A DNA stretch of 64,000 nt from Spirochaetia bacterium (lineage in GTDB: Bacteria > Spirochaetota > Leptospiria > Leptospirales > Leptonemataceae): positions 26,983 to 90,982 of the forward strand of contig JAIOPQ010000010.1 of assembly GCA_021413825.1 (NCBI GenBank). The letters are read 5' to 3'. The notes under the pieces were generated by a model that did no database searches, had not been told where the DNA came from, and saw only the letters and a program-made list of their open reading frames with translations. The position numbers and the translations under genes were made by a program. The first letter of the stretch is position 1, and the number at the start of each line of letters is the position of its first letter. This document shows positions 17,299 through 27,391 of the stretch, piece after piece.

Positions 17299-19591
17299 TT
17301 ATTCTCTCAATTTTAATACTGCAACCAGATCGAGTTTCTGAATCTGACGCCTGGCCAGAAGGACAGAAAAAAAGGTGCTAACAATTATGATGAGTGATGC
17401 AATTGCAACCGTAGATGGGACTATTACCAGCGGAAAATAGAATGCTTCCACCTTACCTGCTGACTTCTAGAATTATCTCGCCAATCAGCAGGCGGAAAAC
17501 CTCTCCACGCGTAAACCCAAGAACACGGAGGCTTGCAAGCTCCCAGGATCTTTCCGAAAGCGAAACCATCACCATATTGTACACCACCCCAACTGCAATC
17601 ACGCTTGCAAAGCCGACCATGAAGAAGGCCATTGTAAGCATCATGGTTGCCAGCATTTTTTGAAACGTCTCGATCTGTGCTTTCTTTGAGTCTACACTTG
17701 CAACCATGGGCATACCTTTAAGCCGCGTGAATACTGTGTCCGTCAATCGCGGGTCGACTGTGATTGCAGCCATGGTGATTGTATTGTCTTCCTGCAGGAT
17801 TCTGTTTAGCGCACGGATATCCATATAGGCACCAGAGCCAAGCAACTCTTCTGTAATGGCCGTAATTACAACCCTCAAGTGCTTCTTGTTACCGGTTAAC
17901 GTTTCTATCTCAAGGAAATCACCGGGGTGCGCGTCCAATTTTTCTGCCAGGCGCACATTGAGCATTAAGCCTTCCTGTGCAATAGCAATTGGAGTCAAAT
18001 CGCGATTCATCAGCCTGCGCAATCTTGAGGTCTGTGGCAATCCTATGATGGATGTATCCTTAAACAATTCACCCTTGCGCAGTCTTACACCTATGGCGCG
18101 ATAGCCTTCCGCGTATGTTACGCCCGGTGTTGCCATTAGCTCGCCCAGGGCGCGATCTGGAACTACATCATTGAACAAGACTGTTGCGTCTTCGCGCTGA
18201 GCATTGTTAAACTGAAACTTCAGAAGAAAACTAATTGTATCGGTCCAGAATAATCCAAGAAGCACTATGCCCAGGGCCATAGCCAGGCCAAGGATTGAAA
18301 GTCCGCTGCGAAACGGTTTCATTGTAAAATTTCGCACGGCCATCTTGCTGCGCGTTGAAAGGCCACCGGCCAGCTTCTCGATCCATGCTCGCTTGTAAAT
18401 TGGTGGAGCGGGGGGGCGCATGGCTTCAGCAGGGACAAGACGAAACGCTTCGCGAAGGGAAAGGGACGCCCCAAACAATGCCGCACCGAGGCTTACCGCG
18501 ATGCCGATTAACGGCACGTACGCAGAGAATACATAGTCGAGCGACGGAAAGCGAAAATAGTCCGCGTACAGATTTGTCATGGCCTGTCCAAGCCAGATCC
18601 CCGGCCCGATAGCGCCAATTGCACCCAATAGAATCATGATAGATACAATCTTGAAATAATGAACTGCTATTTGAAAATTTCCGTACCCCAGGGCTTTGAG
18701 CGTTGCGATTTGTTCGCGTTGTCTGGTTACAAGTCTTGCTATTACTATGTGCAACAGAAAGGCAGCAACGCCCAGGAAAATGGACGGCAGCGCAATGATC
18801 ATAACCTTAAGTTCTTCGAGTTCGCTGTTTAAGAAAAAGTGAGACGGGTGTTTATCTCTCCCAAAGGCACCCAGTCCGCCATAGCCATTGAGTAATCGAT
18901 CCAGAGTATGAATGATTTCTTGTTCTGATCCATCTGATTTCATTCGCAGTGAAACACTGTTGAACATTCCTTCGTAGTGCAATGCCTGCGAAAGAGTTCG
19001 CTCCGATACCCATACAACTCCGTAATGCTTATCATCCGGGAGAATACCACGAATGAAATAGACGTACTCCGGCGAAAGTCCAATCCCGACCACATTAAAC
19101 ATTTGATAGCGACCGTTGATCGTAGCTGAGAATTCCGCACCTGGATTCAGGTTGTTGGCCTTTGCGAATGCCTCGCTAACTACTGCCTCCGTTAAGCTGA
19201 ATGGCTCTGGGATTCGCCCGCGGGTAATGTAAAGACGATTCAGGACGGATTCAGTGTCATCAGGAAGCGAAACAAATCTACCTGTTGCAGGCTCAATCAT
19301 ATCAGGGAGGTTGATTGTAGCGTCGAAAAGAATGCGCCCTTCCGCAACGTCCACGCCCTCAATATCAGAAATTTGTCCGAGCAGCGTTCGCGGAGCGCGT
19401 TTTACAACACTGAATACATCAGCAAAGCGCGAGGACCTATAAAATATGTCTACTGCATGATTGAGTGAATTGTAGGCTGTGATGTATGAAATGAGAATTG
19501 CCACACCGCACGCAGTTACGAGTGCAATCGTAATGGTCTGGCTTTTCATTCCCAGCAGTTCGCGCAGTGCTTTACGGTCGAGTGGACTCAC
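17299..19591 (-). pseudogene. FtsX-type ABC permease with small deletion and frameshift near the 3' end
   Basis: The tracked 712 aa ORF has the double-FtsX architecture: N-terminal helix, MacB-like periplasmic region, helices with REQIATLKALGYGNFQIAVHYFK, a second periplasmic domain, and LASLRVLGFTRGEVFRLLIGEIILE. It then stops at 17453. The missing C-terminus is encoded directly downstream in another frame: EAFYFPLVIVPSTVAIASLIIIV… ending LDLVAVLKLRE, the normal family ending, with a stop at 17299-17301. About 20 residues of the penultimate helix are lost. It overlaps the ATPase gene by 4 nt. Either a recent mutation or an assembly error. Confidence 0.85.
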
Positions 19592-20319
19592 CAGTGAATC
19601 TCTTGCGGTTTAAGTTTTGTCTTGTTCACTCGCTCTGATGCTATCCGACCATCTGCTAAATGGAAAACTCGATCCGCCATTCCTGCAATTGCCGCGTTAT
19701 GCGTAATTATGACTGTAGTTGCTCCAAGCTCTTCGTTCACCTTTTTTAGCGCATCCAGAACGATCTGGCCCGTCTTGAGATCGAGCGCACCTGTAGGTTC
19801 ATCACACAGAAGCATGTCCGGCCTTTTGGCTATTGCACGTGCAATAGCTACCCGTTGTTGCTCACCACCTGATAACTGCGAAGGAAAATGATCAGCTCTG
19901 TCTGTCAGGCCAACCAGTGTTAAGGCCTGGTCTGCTGTCATGGGGTTCTTTGATATCTGGATTACAAGTTCTACGTTTTCTCTGGCAGTTAGGCCTGGAA
20001 TGAGATTGTAGAACTGAAACACAAATCCAACATGCTCACGTCTGTAGCGAGTCAACTCTGCTTCGTCTGCTTTAAGCAAATCATGATCACGATATCTTAA
20101 TTGCCCAGAGGTTGGAGTATCCAGTCCTCCAAGTATATTTAGTAATGTGGATTTGCCGCTTCCTGACGGTCCAAGTAGTACTACAAATTCACCTCCGTAC
20201 AACGTTAGGTCAATTGTTCTGAGCGCAAATACGTCAATCTCACCGGTATTGTAGACTCGACTCAGACCCTCTGCTATGCAGATAGGATCGCGTGAATGTT
20301 GCTTCTTGTGATGCTTCAT
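19588..20319 (-). CDS. ABC exporter ATP-binding protein (MacB/LolD/DevA-like)
   Basis: A 243 aa nucleotide-binding subunit with Walker [11 protein letters not shown]-loop [17 protein letters not shown], signature [15 protein letters not shown], Walker [13 protein letters not shown] and the H-loop TVIITHN. The GLTARENV and TGALD features are typical of the MacB/LolD clade, whose permeases couple ATP hydrolysis to periplasmic extrusion. It begins 2 nt after cbpM and overlaps the permease gene, so exporter and chaperone genes are cotranscribed. Confidence 0.93.
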   Translation of the reverse strand: MKHHKKQHSRDPICIAEGLSRVYNTGEIDVFALRTIDLTLYGGEFVVLLGPSGSGKSTLLNILGGLDTPTSGQLRYRDHDLLKADEAELTRYRREHVGFVFQFYNLIPGLTARENVELVIQISKNPMTADQALTLVGLTDRADHFPSQLSGGEQQRVAIARAIAKRPDMLLCDEPTGALDLKTGQIVLDALKKVNEELGATTVIITHNAAIAGMADRVFHLADGRIASERVNKTKLKPQEIHW

Positions 20320-20321
20320 TG

Positions 20322-20591
20322 CTACGTTCGGTCGGTGTTTTGCCGCAACCGATGGTGGAGATGATGCAATTGATCAAGCAGGCCAAGAATAATTGGAATT
20401 GCTTCATCGTTAACCCCAAACTCTGAGCGCAGATTAAGAATCAGTTGAATGCGCGCAAGATCCTCTTCATCGAGTGTGTTGTCTGGCTCCGCTGGCATGA
20501 TCCACTCATTCTGGATCCACTCTACAATTATGGTCGTTTCAATGGAGCATTGCCTGGCAGCTTCCTCAATCTTGAACAATTGCCTGTCCAT
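20322..20591 (-). CDS. cbpM: CbpM-like chaperone modulator
   Basis: An 89 aa protein with the MerR-like fold expected of CbpM, which binds the J-domain of CbpA and inhibits it. Matches are [31 protein letters not shown] at the N-terminus, then [39 protein letters not shown]. Its ATG overlaps the restored cbpA stop (TGATG), the classic cbpAM arrangement, and it is followed 2 nt later by the ABC ATPase. Confidence 0.8.
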   Translation of the reverse strand: MDRQLFKIEEAARQCSIETTIIVEWIQNEWIMPAEPDNTLDEEDLARIQLILNLRSEFGVNDEAIPIILGLLDQLHHLHHRLRQNTDRT

Positions 20592-21476
20592 CAGTTTGCC
20601 TCCGCCTGTTTTTCAAATTCCTCTCTGGGATTATACGAATGAGTTTCGCTCCATTCCTTTACTGCTTCTTTTAAACTCGAATCGATCTCAGTTGGAAGCA
20701 CCACTCTAAGAACTACAATCAAATCTCCGCGCTCACTTGAATCAGGCGATCCAATTCCCTTTCGGCGGAATTTTTAGTAAAACAGGAGATTCCATTGTAG
20801 GAACGCGCACTTCTCCGCCAAGGATCGCTTCGCTAAGCGAGATTGGCAGCTCGACTTCAAGATTCTTTGAAACTCGTGTGAACAGTTTCGAAGGTCGTAC
20901 GTGAATTTCTACGTAAGCATCGCCGGGTGGACCATCACCCATTCCTGGTCCGCCAAGACCTTTGAGGCGCAGTTGTTTCCCGGATTCAATTCCTGGGGGA
21001 ATCTTGACTTTAAGTTTCTTTCCGCCTGGTAAATTGATTTCTTTTTCAGCTCCAAGGACTGCGTCGCGAAACTCAACTTCAAGGCTGAATGCGCGATCTT
21101 CGCCGGAAAAAGAAGCCTTGCCGCCCCTGCCAAACAGTGATTCAAAGAGGTCTGCGTCCATTCCTCCAAACGATGACGAATAACGTCCGCCGTCTGATTG
21201 TGTCTCGTAGTAGAACGGTCCCTGTGATCCTGGCCTGGTCTGTTGCTCCGCTCCGCTTTCGTCTATTTCCCCATTGTCATAGCGGGTGCGGATTGCGGGA
21301 TCACTCAGAAGATCGTTGGCGGAAGTAACTTCTTTGAACTTCTTCTCTGCTTCCTTGTTTCCTGGATTTAGATCCGGGTGATACTTCTTTGCCAGTTTGC
21401 GATATGCGTTCTTGATGTCAGTTTGGGATGCCTCCCTGGTTAGGCCCAGAATCTCGTATGGATTTTTGTTTGCCAT
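20591..21476 (-). pseudogene. cbpA: CbpA-type DnaJ co-chaperone with internal deletion and frameshift
   Basis: Start is ATG 21476 ([12 protein letters not shown], preceded by GGAGAG); the tracked start at 21599 is too far upstream. The J-domain contains [26 protein letters not shown] with the HPD motif. A Gly/Ser linker and the DnaJ C-terminal domain follow ([30 protein letters not shown]). After LLKIPP the frame breaks. The rest, [26 protein letters not shown]… to a stop at 20591, is present in the next frame. Only about 10-15 residues (the 'Gtq.Gq.frl' turn) are missing. Without the deletion the gene would be a normal cbpA. Confidence 0.85.
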
Positions 21477-21619
21477 GCAGGAACGCTCTCCTTGCGCGAG
21501 TGAGGATAGGTGTGCCTTCGCGCTCTCCAGATTGTTAACTGACTGTTTTTCAAAGATAGCACTATATTCTGAAAATTTCAATAGCGACGCAGCCCGCAAA
21601 AGACTCTCTGTCTAAAAAT

Positions 21620-22225
21620 ATGAAAAAAATAGAAACTCTGCGTGATCCGTTGAGTGGGTCGCAAATCCGACTTGGTGTCATGGGAACTTCTGCAGATACG
21701 TTTGATGATCGCCTGCGACCTTTATGCCATGCGCTGGGCCGTGCGATTGTAGAGAGCGGGTGTTGTATTGTGACTGGTGCTTGTCCTGGCATTCCGCATG
21801 AAGTGGTCCTGGCTGCGCATGCAGCTGGAGGACGCGCAATCGGAATTTCGCCCGCGACCAACCTCAAAGAGCACGTGGAGCGATACGACAGTCCCTATCA
21901 TGAATATGAGACCATGATTTTCACAGGGCTGGGTTTGATGGGTCGGGAAGTTATCAATATTCGCTCAAGCGACATGATCATCATTATAGGCGGTCGGTCA
22001 GGAACTCTAGGCGAGTTCGCAATTGCGTATGATGAAGGGAAGCTGATTGGAGTTCTGGATCACACCGGCGGCATCGCAGATGTAATTCCGGAAATCGCAA
22101 GGCGGATTGGCAAAGCGACTGGTGCAGAGGTAATACGGGCAACCGATGCCCAGGCACTGGTTAAGGCCATGCTCGATCGATATTTTTCACCGGACTATCA
22201 GTGTCCCGGAAATCCCTCCGCTTAG
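21620..22225 (+). CDS. LOG/SLOG-family nucleotide-binding protein
   Basis: A 201 aa Rossmann-like protein: RLGVMGTSAD at the N-terminus, GCCIVTGACPGIPHEVVLAAHAAGG, and GGRSGTLGEFAIAYDEGKLIGVL, the family's 'PGGxGT…E' signature. LOG proteins include cytokinin-type phosphoribohydrolases, and related SLOG proteins bind nucleotides. The first motif Gly is kept but the Arg/Thr pattern is GGRSGT, so the exact activity is uncertain. It runs divergently from cbpA and convergently with the CBS protein, overlapping its stop by 4 nt. Confidence 0.7.
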   Translation: MKKIETLRDPLSGSQIRLGVMGTSADTFDDRLRPLCHALGRAIVESGCCIVTGACPGIPHEVVLAAHAAGGRAIGISPATNLKEHVERYDSPYHEYETMIFTGLGLMGREVINIRSSDMIIIIGGRSGTLGEFAIAYDEGKLIGVLDHTGGIADVIPEIARRIGKATGAEVIRATDAQALVKAMLDRYFSPDYQCPGNPSA

Positions 22226-22671
22226 GATTTGGAAACTTCTATTGGTTTCATCCTGGAACCAGCCGCTTCAGATTCAATGGCGCATTTTAGTATGTCAGAT
22301 GCGCTAATGATGCCGCGATATTTCATGCGATCATCTACAACTACCAGTCGATCAACCTGTCTGATATCCATGGTGTTGACTGCATCCCAGAGCGGCGCAG
22401 TATACTGCACGGGGACAAGTCGGCTGAACGGGCGCGATTCATTAATGGGCAGTTGCGAAAGTTCAAGGCTGTGCGGTAAAACCAGATTCAATAAATTCAA
22501 GGCGGAAAGAAGGGCCACGGGCCGTTGATCGTCGTCAAGAATCACAAGGTAGGAGGCGTTACTTGCCTTCAATCCTGGCACAATATCAGCCCAGGACTTG
22601 TGTAGCGAGACGGCCAGAGCATTCGTATCCATGGCGTCCTTGACGGTTTTCGCCGGGAGAGGGAGGATCAC
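22222..22671 (-). CDS. stand-alone two-CBS-domain protein
   Basis: A 149 aa protein made of a CBS pair: KTVKDAMDTNALAVSLHKSWADIVPGLKASNASYLVILDDDQRPVALLS and PLWDAVNTMDIRQVDRLVVVDDRMKYRGIISASDIL. Such Bateman modules bind adenine nucleotides and regulate a partner. No partner domain is fused. It diverges from the Crp/Fnr gene across a region carrying an FNR-like dyad, so it may be in the same regulon. Confidence 0.85.
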   Translation of the reverse strand: MILPLPAKTVKDAMDTNALAVSLHKSWADIVPGLKASNASYLVILDDDQRPVALLSALNLLNLVLPHSLELSQLPINESRPFSRLVPVQYTAPLWDAVNTMDIRQVDRLVVVDDRMKYRGIISASDILKCAIESEAAGSRMKPIEVSKS

Positions 22672-22753
22672 GTGATTAGCCCCATAAAATTAGACACCAT
22701 CGTATCATGACCAGGAAGCGTCCAACCTGCCATGACGTGCGACAGGCGCTACG

Positions 22754-22767
22754 CTGATTTAGATCAG
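22754..22767. promoter_or_regulatory. FNR-like operator in front of the Crp/Fnr gene
   Basis: CTGAT TTAG ATCAG is a perfect 5-4-5 dyad, differing from the FNR consensus TTGAT-N4-ATCAA only at the outer bases. It lies between the divergent CBS and Crp/Fnr genes, about 107 nt before the latter. The same arms recur at 24863. Confidence 0.5.
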
Positions 22768-22873
22768 ACTTTTTACCCGGCAGATATGGCGTATACCTGC
22801 TCATTCGACCATTCGCCCCATCCCCCGTTGACTGAAACTTTCAAATGATGTATAACTCTTTTGAGGCGAATAT

Positions 22874-23575
22874 ATGGCAGAAACTAATAGCAATTCATCC
22901 GCGGTTGTAACCCCGGGATTTTTCTCACGTCTGACGAAATCGGGAAGTGCGGTACTTGAGCGGATTCGTCGCAAGCGCATCCTGCGTAAGAACCACCATC
23001 TTTTGCATGAAGGCGACGATGCAGGACAGTTTTTTGAAATTGTCCAGGGCATGGTTCGCATCTATCGCACAACGCGAGAGGCAAAAGAGCAAACCCTGGA
23101 AATTCATCGTGCAGGAGATCTGGCCGGTCTGCGAGATTGTCTTGGACAAACAACGTTTCATCATTCTGCGGTCTGCATGGAGGATTGTGAAGTTTACGTA
23201 TACACCCTGGCCAACCTCCAGGAAATTCTTGCAGCCGATCCTGCCTTCCACCGTGTAATCGCCAGCTGGTTGGCTTCCGGTTGGGTTGCTTCAGAGAATC
23301 GCGTTCATTCACTTTGCACAAAACCGGTTCACGGTCGTCTTGCAGAATTGATACTCTCCCTGGGCAGCCAGAATGACTCAATATGCTTTGACTTCACCCG
23401 AGAAACCCTTGCGTCGTTGCTGGGCACTAGCACAGAAACGATCATTCGCGCCCTCTCTGATTTCAAATCCAGGCACTGGATAGAAGTTGAAAAAAGATCC
23501 GTCAGAATCTGCAACCCGGCGGAATTAATGCGCCTTGCTGAAATGCATGATCGCGGTCTGGCGGTGGCAAGTTGA
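22874..23575 (+). CDS. Crp/Fnr-family transcriptional regulator
   Basis: A 233 aa regulator. The N-terminal cyclic-nucleotide-binding-type beta roll contains HHLLHEGDDAGQFFEIVQGMVRIYR. The C-terminal winged HTH contains FTRETLASLLGTSTETIIRALSDFKSRHWIEV. It lacks the FNR N-terminal Cys cluster, so it is unlikely to sense oxygen through a [4Fe-4S] centre; haem or another ligand, as in DNR-type regulators, is possible. Its position before the cbb3 locus and the dyads in front of it, of usp and of nirK suggest it controls microaerobic respiration. Its stop overlaps the next TTG start (TTGA). Confidence 0.88.
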   Translation: MAETNSNSSAVVTPGFFSRLTKSGSAVLERIRRKRILRKNHHLLHEGDDAGQFFEIVQGMVRIYRTTREAKEQTLEIHRAGDLAGLRDCLGQTTFHHSAVCMEDCEVYVYTLANLQEILAADPAFHRVIASWLASGWVASENRVHSLCTKPVHGRLAELILSLGSQNDSICFDFTRETLASLLGTSTETIIRALSDFKSRHWIEVEKRSVRICNPAELMRLAEMHDRGLAVAS

Positions 23576-24843
23576 GCGCCCGGACTGTACACACGCAGCG
23601 GGCCATCGAGGCGATTACATCCGGGCAACGCGTCTTTGTCCACGGTGGAGCTGCAACACCGCAGGCGCTCATCAAAGCGCTCGTGTCACGCGCACCCGAG
23701 CTCAAGAATGTTGAGATAGTGCAAATTCATACGGAAGGTCCAGCTCCCTATGCTCAGCCGGAACTTTCCGCAAGCTTCAGGCCCAATGTTTTTTTTATTG
23801 GGGCGAATATGCGTGAGGCCGTGCAAACGGGTCGAGCGGATTATATTCCAGTGTTTTTGAGCGAGGTGCCACGGTTGTTTCGCCGGGGCATTCTGCCTTT
23901 GGACGTAGCCATGGTGCATGTTTCTCCGCCGGATCAACATGGATTCATGTCGCTTGGTGTCTCCGTGGACATAGCCCGGGCAGCCGTGGATTGCGCCAGG
24001 GTCGTAATTGCGCAGGTTAACCCCAACATGCCCAGGACGCATGGAGATAGTATGGTCCATAAAGATCACGTCGACATGATAGTTGAATGCAACGATGCGA
24101 TCCCTGAGACTGCGATCCCTCCTTTTACCTCTGTTGAGGATTCGATTGGACGTCATGTGGCATCTCTTGTCGAGGACGGTGCATGTTTGCAGATGGGCAT
24201 TGGTGCAATCCCGAATGCTGTCCTTTCGAAGCTTGGGTCGCATAAGCACCTTGGCGTTCACAGTGAAATGTTTTCCGACGGTCTTGTAGATCTTGTTGAA
24301 TCGGGTGTTGTAACCGGTGAGATGAAAACAAAACATCCAGGTAAGATAGTGTCTGGCTTTGTGATGGGCACAAAGCGTGTATTTGATTTTGTAAACGACA
24401 ATCCCCTGGTCGAGATGCTGGATATAGCCTACATCAACGATGCCGCCGTGATCAGAAGGAATGCGCGCGTCACAGCCATCAACAGTGCCATTGAGGTTGA
24501 TTTAACAGGACAGATATGCGCTGACTCAATTGGACACAGACTGTTCTCGGGGGTCGGTGGGCAGATGGATTTCATGCACGGTGCATCGCTTTCTGAAGGC
24601 GGAAAACCAATCATCGCCTTGCCCTCTACAACCTCAAAGGGTGTATCAAGAATCGTAAATACATTGCGACCGGGTGCAGGTGTAGTCACAACCCGAGCAC
24701 ACGTGCATTATGTAGTAACAGAACACGGGATTGCTGATCTCTACGGTAAGAATCTCAGGCAACGCGCCCGAGCACTGATTGAAATTGCACATCCAGAACA
24801 CAGGGAGTTTCTAGAAGAGCAAGCGCGCAGCGTAGGCGCATAG
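23572..24843 (+). CDS. acetyl-CoA hydrolase/transferase-family CoA-transferase
   Basis: A 423 aa class I-type CoA-transferase of the 4-hydroxybutyrate/acetate CoA-transferase group. The N-terminal VFVHGGAATPQALIKAL and SPPDQHGFMSLG are family features, as are GIGAIPNAVLSKL and LGVHSEMFSDG. VVTEHGIADLYGKNLRQRA carries the catalytic Glu. The TTG start overlaps the regulator stop, so the two are translationally coupled. The acyl substrate cannot be told from sequence; acetate or hydroxybutyrate handling is typical of the family. Confidence 0.88.
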   Translation: MSARTVHTQRAIEAITSGQRVFVHGGAATPQALIKALVSRAPELKNVEIVQIHTEGPAPYAQPELSASFRPNVFFIGANMREAVQTGRADYIPVFLSEVPRLFRRGILPLDVAMVHVSPPDQHGFMSLGVSVDIARAAVDCARVVIAQVNPNMPRTHGDSMVHKDHVDMIVECNDAIPETAIPPFTSVEDSIGRHVASLVEDGACLQMGIGAIPNAVLSKLGSHKHLGVHSEMFSDGLVDLVESGVVTGEMKTKHPGKIVSGFVMGTKRVFDFVNDNPLVEMLDIAYINDAAVIRRNARVTAINSAIEVDLTGQICADSIGHRLFSGVGGQMDFMHGASLSEGGKPIIALPSTTSKGVSRIVNTLRPGAGVVTTRAHVHYVVTEHGIADLYGKNLRQRARALIEIAHPEHREFLEEQARSVGA

Positions 24844-24862
24844 CTGGCAGGCGAGCGAGGCA

Positions 24863-24876
24863 CTGATAAATATCAG
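24863..24876. promoter_or_regulatory. FNR-like operator in front of usp-cco
   Basis: CTGAT AAAT ATCAG, the same arms as the site at 22754. A TATAGT hexamer (24922-24927) lies about 45 nt downstream, placing the dyad near -64 of a plausible start site, which is class I activator geometry. It precedes usp and the cbb3 operon. Confidence 0.55.
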
Positions 24877-24934
24877 TATCATTCGCTGACGTCAAGCAGG
24901 CGAGCCCAATCGCTTCTCTTCTATAGTATTGATT

Positions 24935-25369
24935 ATGAAGTTTCAAAATATACTCTGCCCAACCGATTTCTCTGAGTCTGCCGCAAAAGCACTGACGCTG
25001 GCCGACGAGATGGCTGCACAATTTGATGGGAAGTTGAATTTGCTGCATGTTGTCTACGATTTGAATATTTACTCCGGAGCAGCATCGACTATGGCCTGGT
25101 ATCCCACCATGTATGTTGATCTGGAAAAAATAGCGCATGAGGAAATGCAAAAGACCTTAAAGTCTGTTAAGCGTGCAAAACGAGTCTCAAGTAAAATTGA
25201 GCGGGGAACGGGCAGCGACCTTATCCTGAACTACGCCCGGGCTAATGGATGTGATTTAATTGTTATGGGAACTCATGGACGGAGCGGAATTGAACGGCTC
25301 GTCATGGGTAGTACAACTGAGCTAGTAATCCGCCATGCAGAATGTCCCGTGCTGACTGTCAGACTATAG
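24935..25369 (+). CDS. universal stress protein (UspA family)
   Basis: A 144 aa alpha/beta protein: ILCPTDFSESAAKALTLADEMA at the N-terminus and GTHGRSGIERLVMGSTTELVIRHAECPVLTV at the end, the complete ATP-binding G-2x-G-9x-G(S/T) motif. ATG 24935 is preferred over the tracked TTG 24929. It lies 37 nt before ccoN and shares the FNR-like promoter, as Usp genes often do in microaerobic regulons. Confidence 0.92.
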   Translation: MKFQNILCPTDFSESAAKALTLADEMAAQFDGKLNLLHVVYDLNIYSGAASTMAWYPTMYVDLEKIAHEEMQKTLKSVKRAKRVSSKIERGTGSDLILNYARANGCDLIVMGTHGRSGIERLVMGSTTELVIRHAECPVLTVRL

Positions 25370-25406
25370 GGCTGACAATCGTCACTGGAGATCTGCGATT
25401 TCAATC

Positions 25407-26728
25407 ATGGAATTCATGAAAACGCCAATGCAAACTTCAGACATGCAATCAGATTACGATAACAAGATCGTTCGAATGTGGGTGTACAGCACGGTGACGT
25501 GGGCCCTGGCAGCTATGCTGGCGGGAGTTCTTGCGGCATTCCAGCTCGTATTTCCAGTTATGAACGGTGAGCTAGCTTACATTTCCTTCGGAAGATTAAG
25601 GCCCATCCATACGAATGGGGCGATCTTCGGATTCACGGCAAGCATTGTGTTTGCCACTTTCTACTACGCGATTCCGCGACTGCTTCGCACACCGATGTGG
25701 TCCAGGAAGCTCTCGTTGATTCACTTCTGGGCTTACATTGCCACGATTATTTTAGCCGTGGTTACTCTATCTATGGGTTTTACCCAGAGCAAAGAATACG
25801 CTGAGCTGGAATGGCCAATATTGTGAATAACCTTTCCATTCCTGCGGGTCTCTGGAAATCCTATTCAATTTACTCGGGATCAACAGATGCGAGTATTCAA
25901 TGGTGGTATGGCCACAACGCAGTGGCATTCGTTTTGACTACGCCGATTCTTGGCATGATGTACTATTATCTGCCCAAGCACACTCACTTACCAATATTCA
26001 GTCATCGCGTTTCGATTGTGCACTTCTGGTCGTTGGTATTCCTCTATATCTGGGCCGGTCCACATCACTTGCTCTATCATCCAATTCCAGACTGGGCACA
26101 AACACTCGGTATGGTTTTCAGTTTGATGTTGATCGCACCATCCTGGGGCGGTATGCTCAATGGGTTTCTCACGCTAACACAGGCTAAAGAGAAAATCAGA
26201 ACCGATGCGACTTTGAAATTCATGCTCGTTGCGCTTACATTCTATGGAATGTCAACGTTTGAAGGTCCAATGATGGCGATTCGTGCTGTCAATACGCTTT
26301 CGCATAACACCGATTGGACTATCGGACACGTTCATGGTGGTGCACTCGGTTGGGTAGGTGGCATGGCATTCGCTGCGCTCTACTATCTGGTGCCGCGTCT
26401 ATGGAATTCAAAACTCCATTCGGAGCGTCTGGCTGAGATTCACTTCTGGACTGCGACTGTTGGAATTCTAGTCTATGTTGTGTCAATGTGGGTTTCCGGA
26501 ATTACGGAAGGCCTTATGTGGCGTGCCGTTGATGCGCAGGGTTCACTTCAATATCCAGACTGGATTGAAATCGTAAGAACACTGAAGCCATATCGTCTGG
26601 CGCGCGCACTCGGTGGCTCATTGTTCCTGAGCGGATTCTTGATCATGCTCTACAATCTCTATAAGACAATTAAGAACGCGGGATCTGGTTTTGAAGTCTC
26701 CAGTCTTCGCGAAGGAGCAAATACATGA
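25407..26728 (+). pseudogene. ccoN: cbb3 oxidase catalytic subunit CcoN with internal deletion and frameshift
   Basis: The haem-copper oxidase subunit that reduces O2. ORF 25407-25826 carries the N-terminus (FGRLRPIHTNGAIFGF with a haem ligand His) up to [14 protein letters not shown] 25811-26728 resumes at [17 protein letters not shown] and holds [21 protein letters not shown] (Cu ligands) and [10 protein letters not shown] (haem ligands). CcoN proteins have about 45 residues, including one transmembrane helix, between EWPI and IVN; these are absent and the frame is shifted at about 25820. With the rest of the operon intact, misassembly or a very recent mutation is likely. Confidence 0.88.
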
Positions 26729-27384
26729 ATCATGAAAATCTTACATGGTATGAGAAGCTCAGCCATGCAGTTGAAGGCAAAGCTTTCAAGTTCACAGTGT
26801 TTACTGTGATTGCGATTCTAGTCGGAGGGCTCGTGGAGCTCCCACCATTCTTTATGGTGGGTGCAGTGGAGCGCATTCCTTCTGTTAAGCCGTACGCACC
26901 GCTGGAGCTGGCAGGTCGTGACGTGTATCAACAGGAAGGTTGCTTCTATTGTCACACACAGATCATTCGACCCTTTAAATGGGAAACAGATCGCTGGGAT
27001 AGGAATCGGGAATATGGTCCAGAGTCGTACAGTAAGGCTGGCGAGTTTGTATATGAGCATCCGTTTCTCTGGGGTTCAAAACGAACAGGTCCCGATCTTT
27101 CGCATGAAGCGAGTTTGAATGCAAATGCATCCTGGCACAGGCAGCATCTTATGAATCCGCGTGAGACATCGCCTGATTCAATTATGCCGGCATACCCATG
27201 GCTATTTGCAACCAAATTGGATCCAGAAAAGGTTCAGTCGAGCATGCGCGCACTCAGGATCATCGGTGTTCCGTACACAGATGCAGAGATTGAAAGCGCA
27301 GTTAAGGCCACAAGCGGTAAGACTGAAGGTGACGCGTTGATCGCCTATCTTCTGAAGCTTGGGCGCGATACTATGGTGAAGTGA
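26725..27384 (+). CDS. ccoO: cbb3 oxidase subunit II, membrane cytochrome c
   Basis: A 219 aa monohaem subunit that passes electrons to CcoN. It has one N-terminal transmembrane helix (about residues 19-46, ending LVELPPFF), then [16 protein letters not shown] with [14 protein letters not shown], and the Met-ligand segment [10 protein letters not shown]. The start overlaps the ccoN stop by 4 nt (ATGA). Confidence 0.95.
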   Translation: MNHENLTWYEKLSHAVEGKAFKFTVFTVIAILVGGLVELPPFFMVGAVERIPSVKPYAPLELAGRDVYQQEGCFYCHTQIIRPFKWETDRWDRNREYGPESYSKAGEFVYEHPFLWGSKRTGPDLSHEASLNANASWHRQHLMNPRETSPDSIMPAYPWLFATKLDPEKVQSSMRALRIIGVPYTDAEIESAVKATSGKTEGDALIAYLLKLGRDTMVK

Positions 27385-27391
27385 GGAACAT

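Noticed and set aside
25780-25860. Programmed frameshifting or an intron in ccoN
   Set aside because: Conserved residues are missing rather than separated by extra sequence, so neither frameshifting nor splicing could restore the protein.
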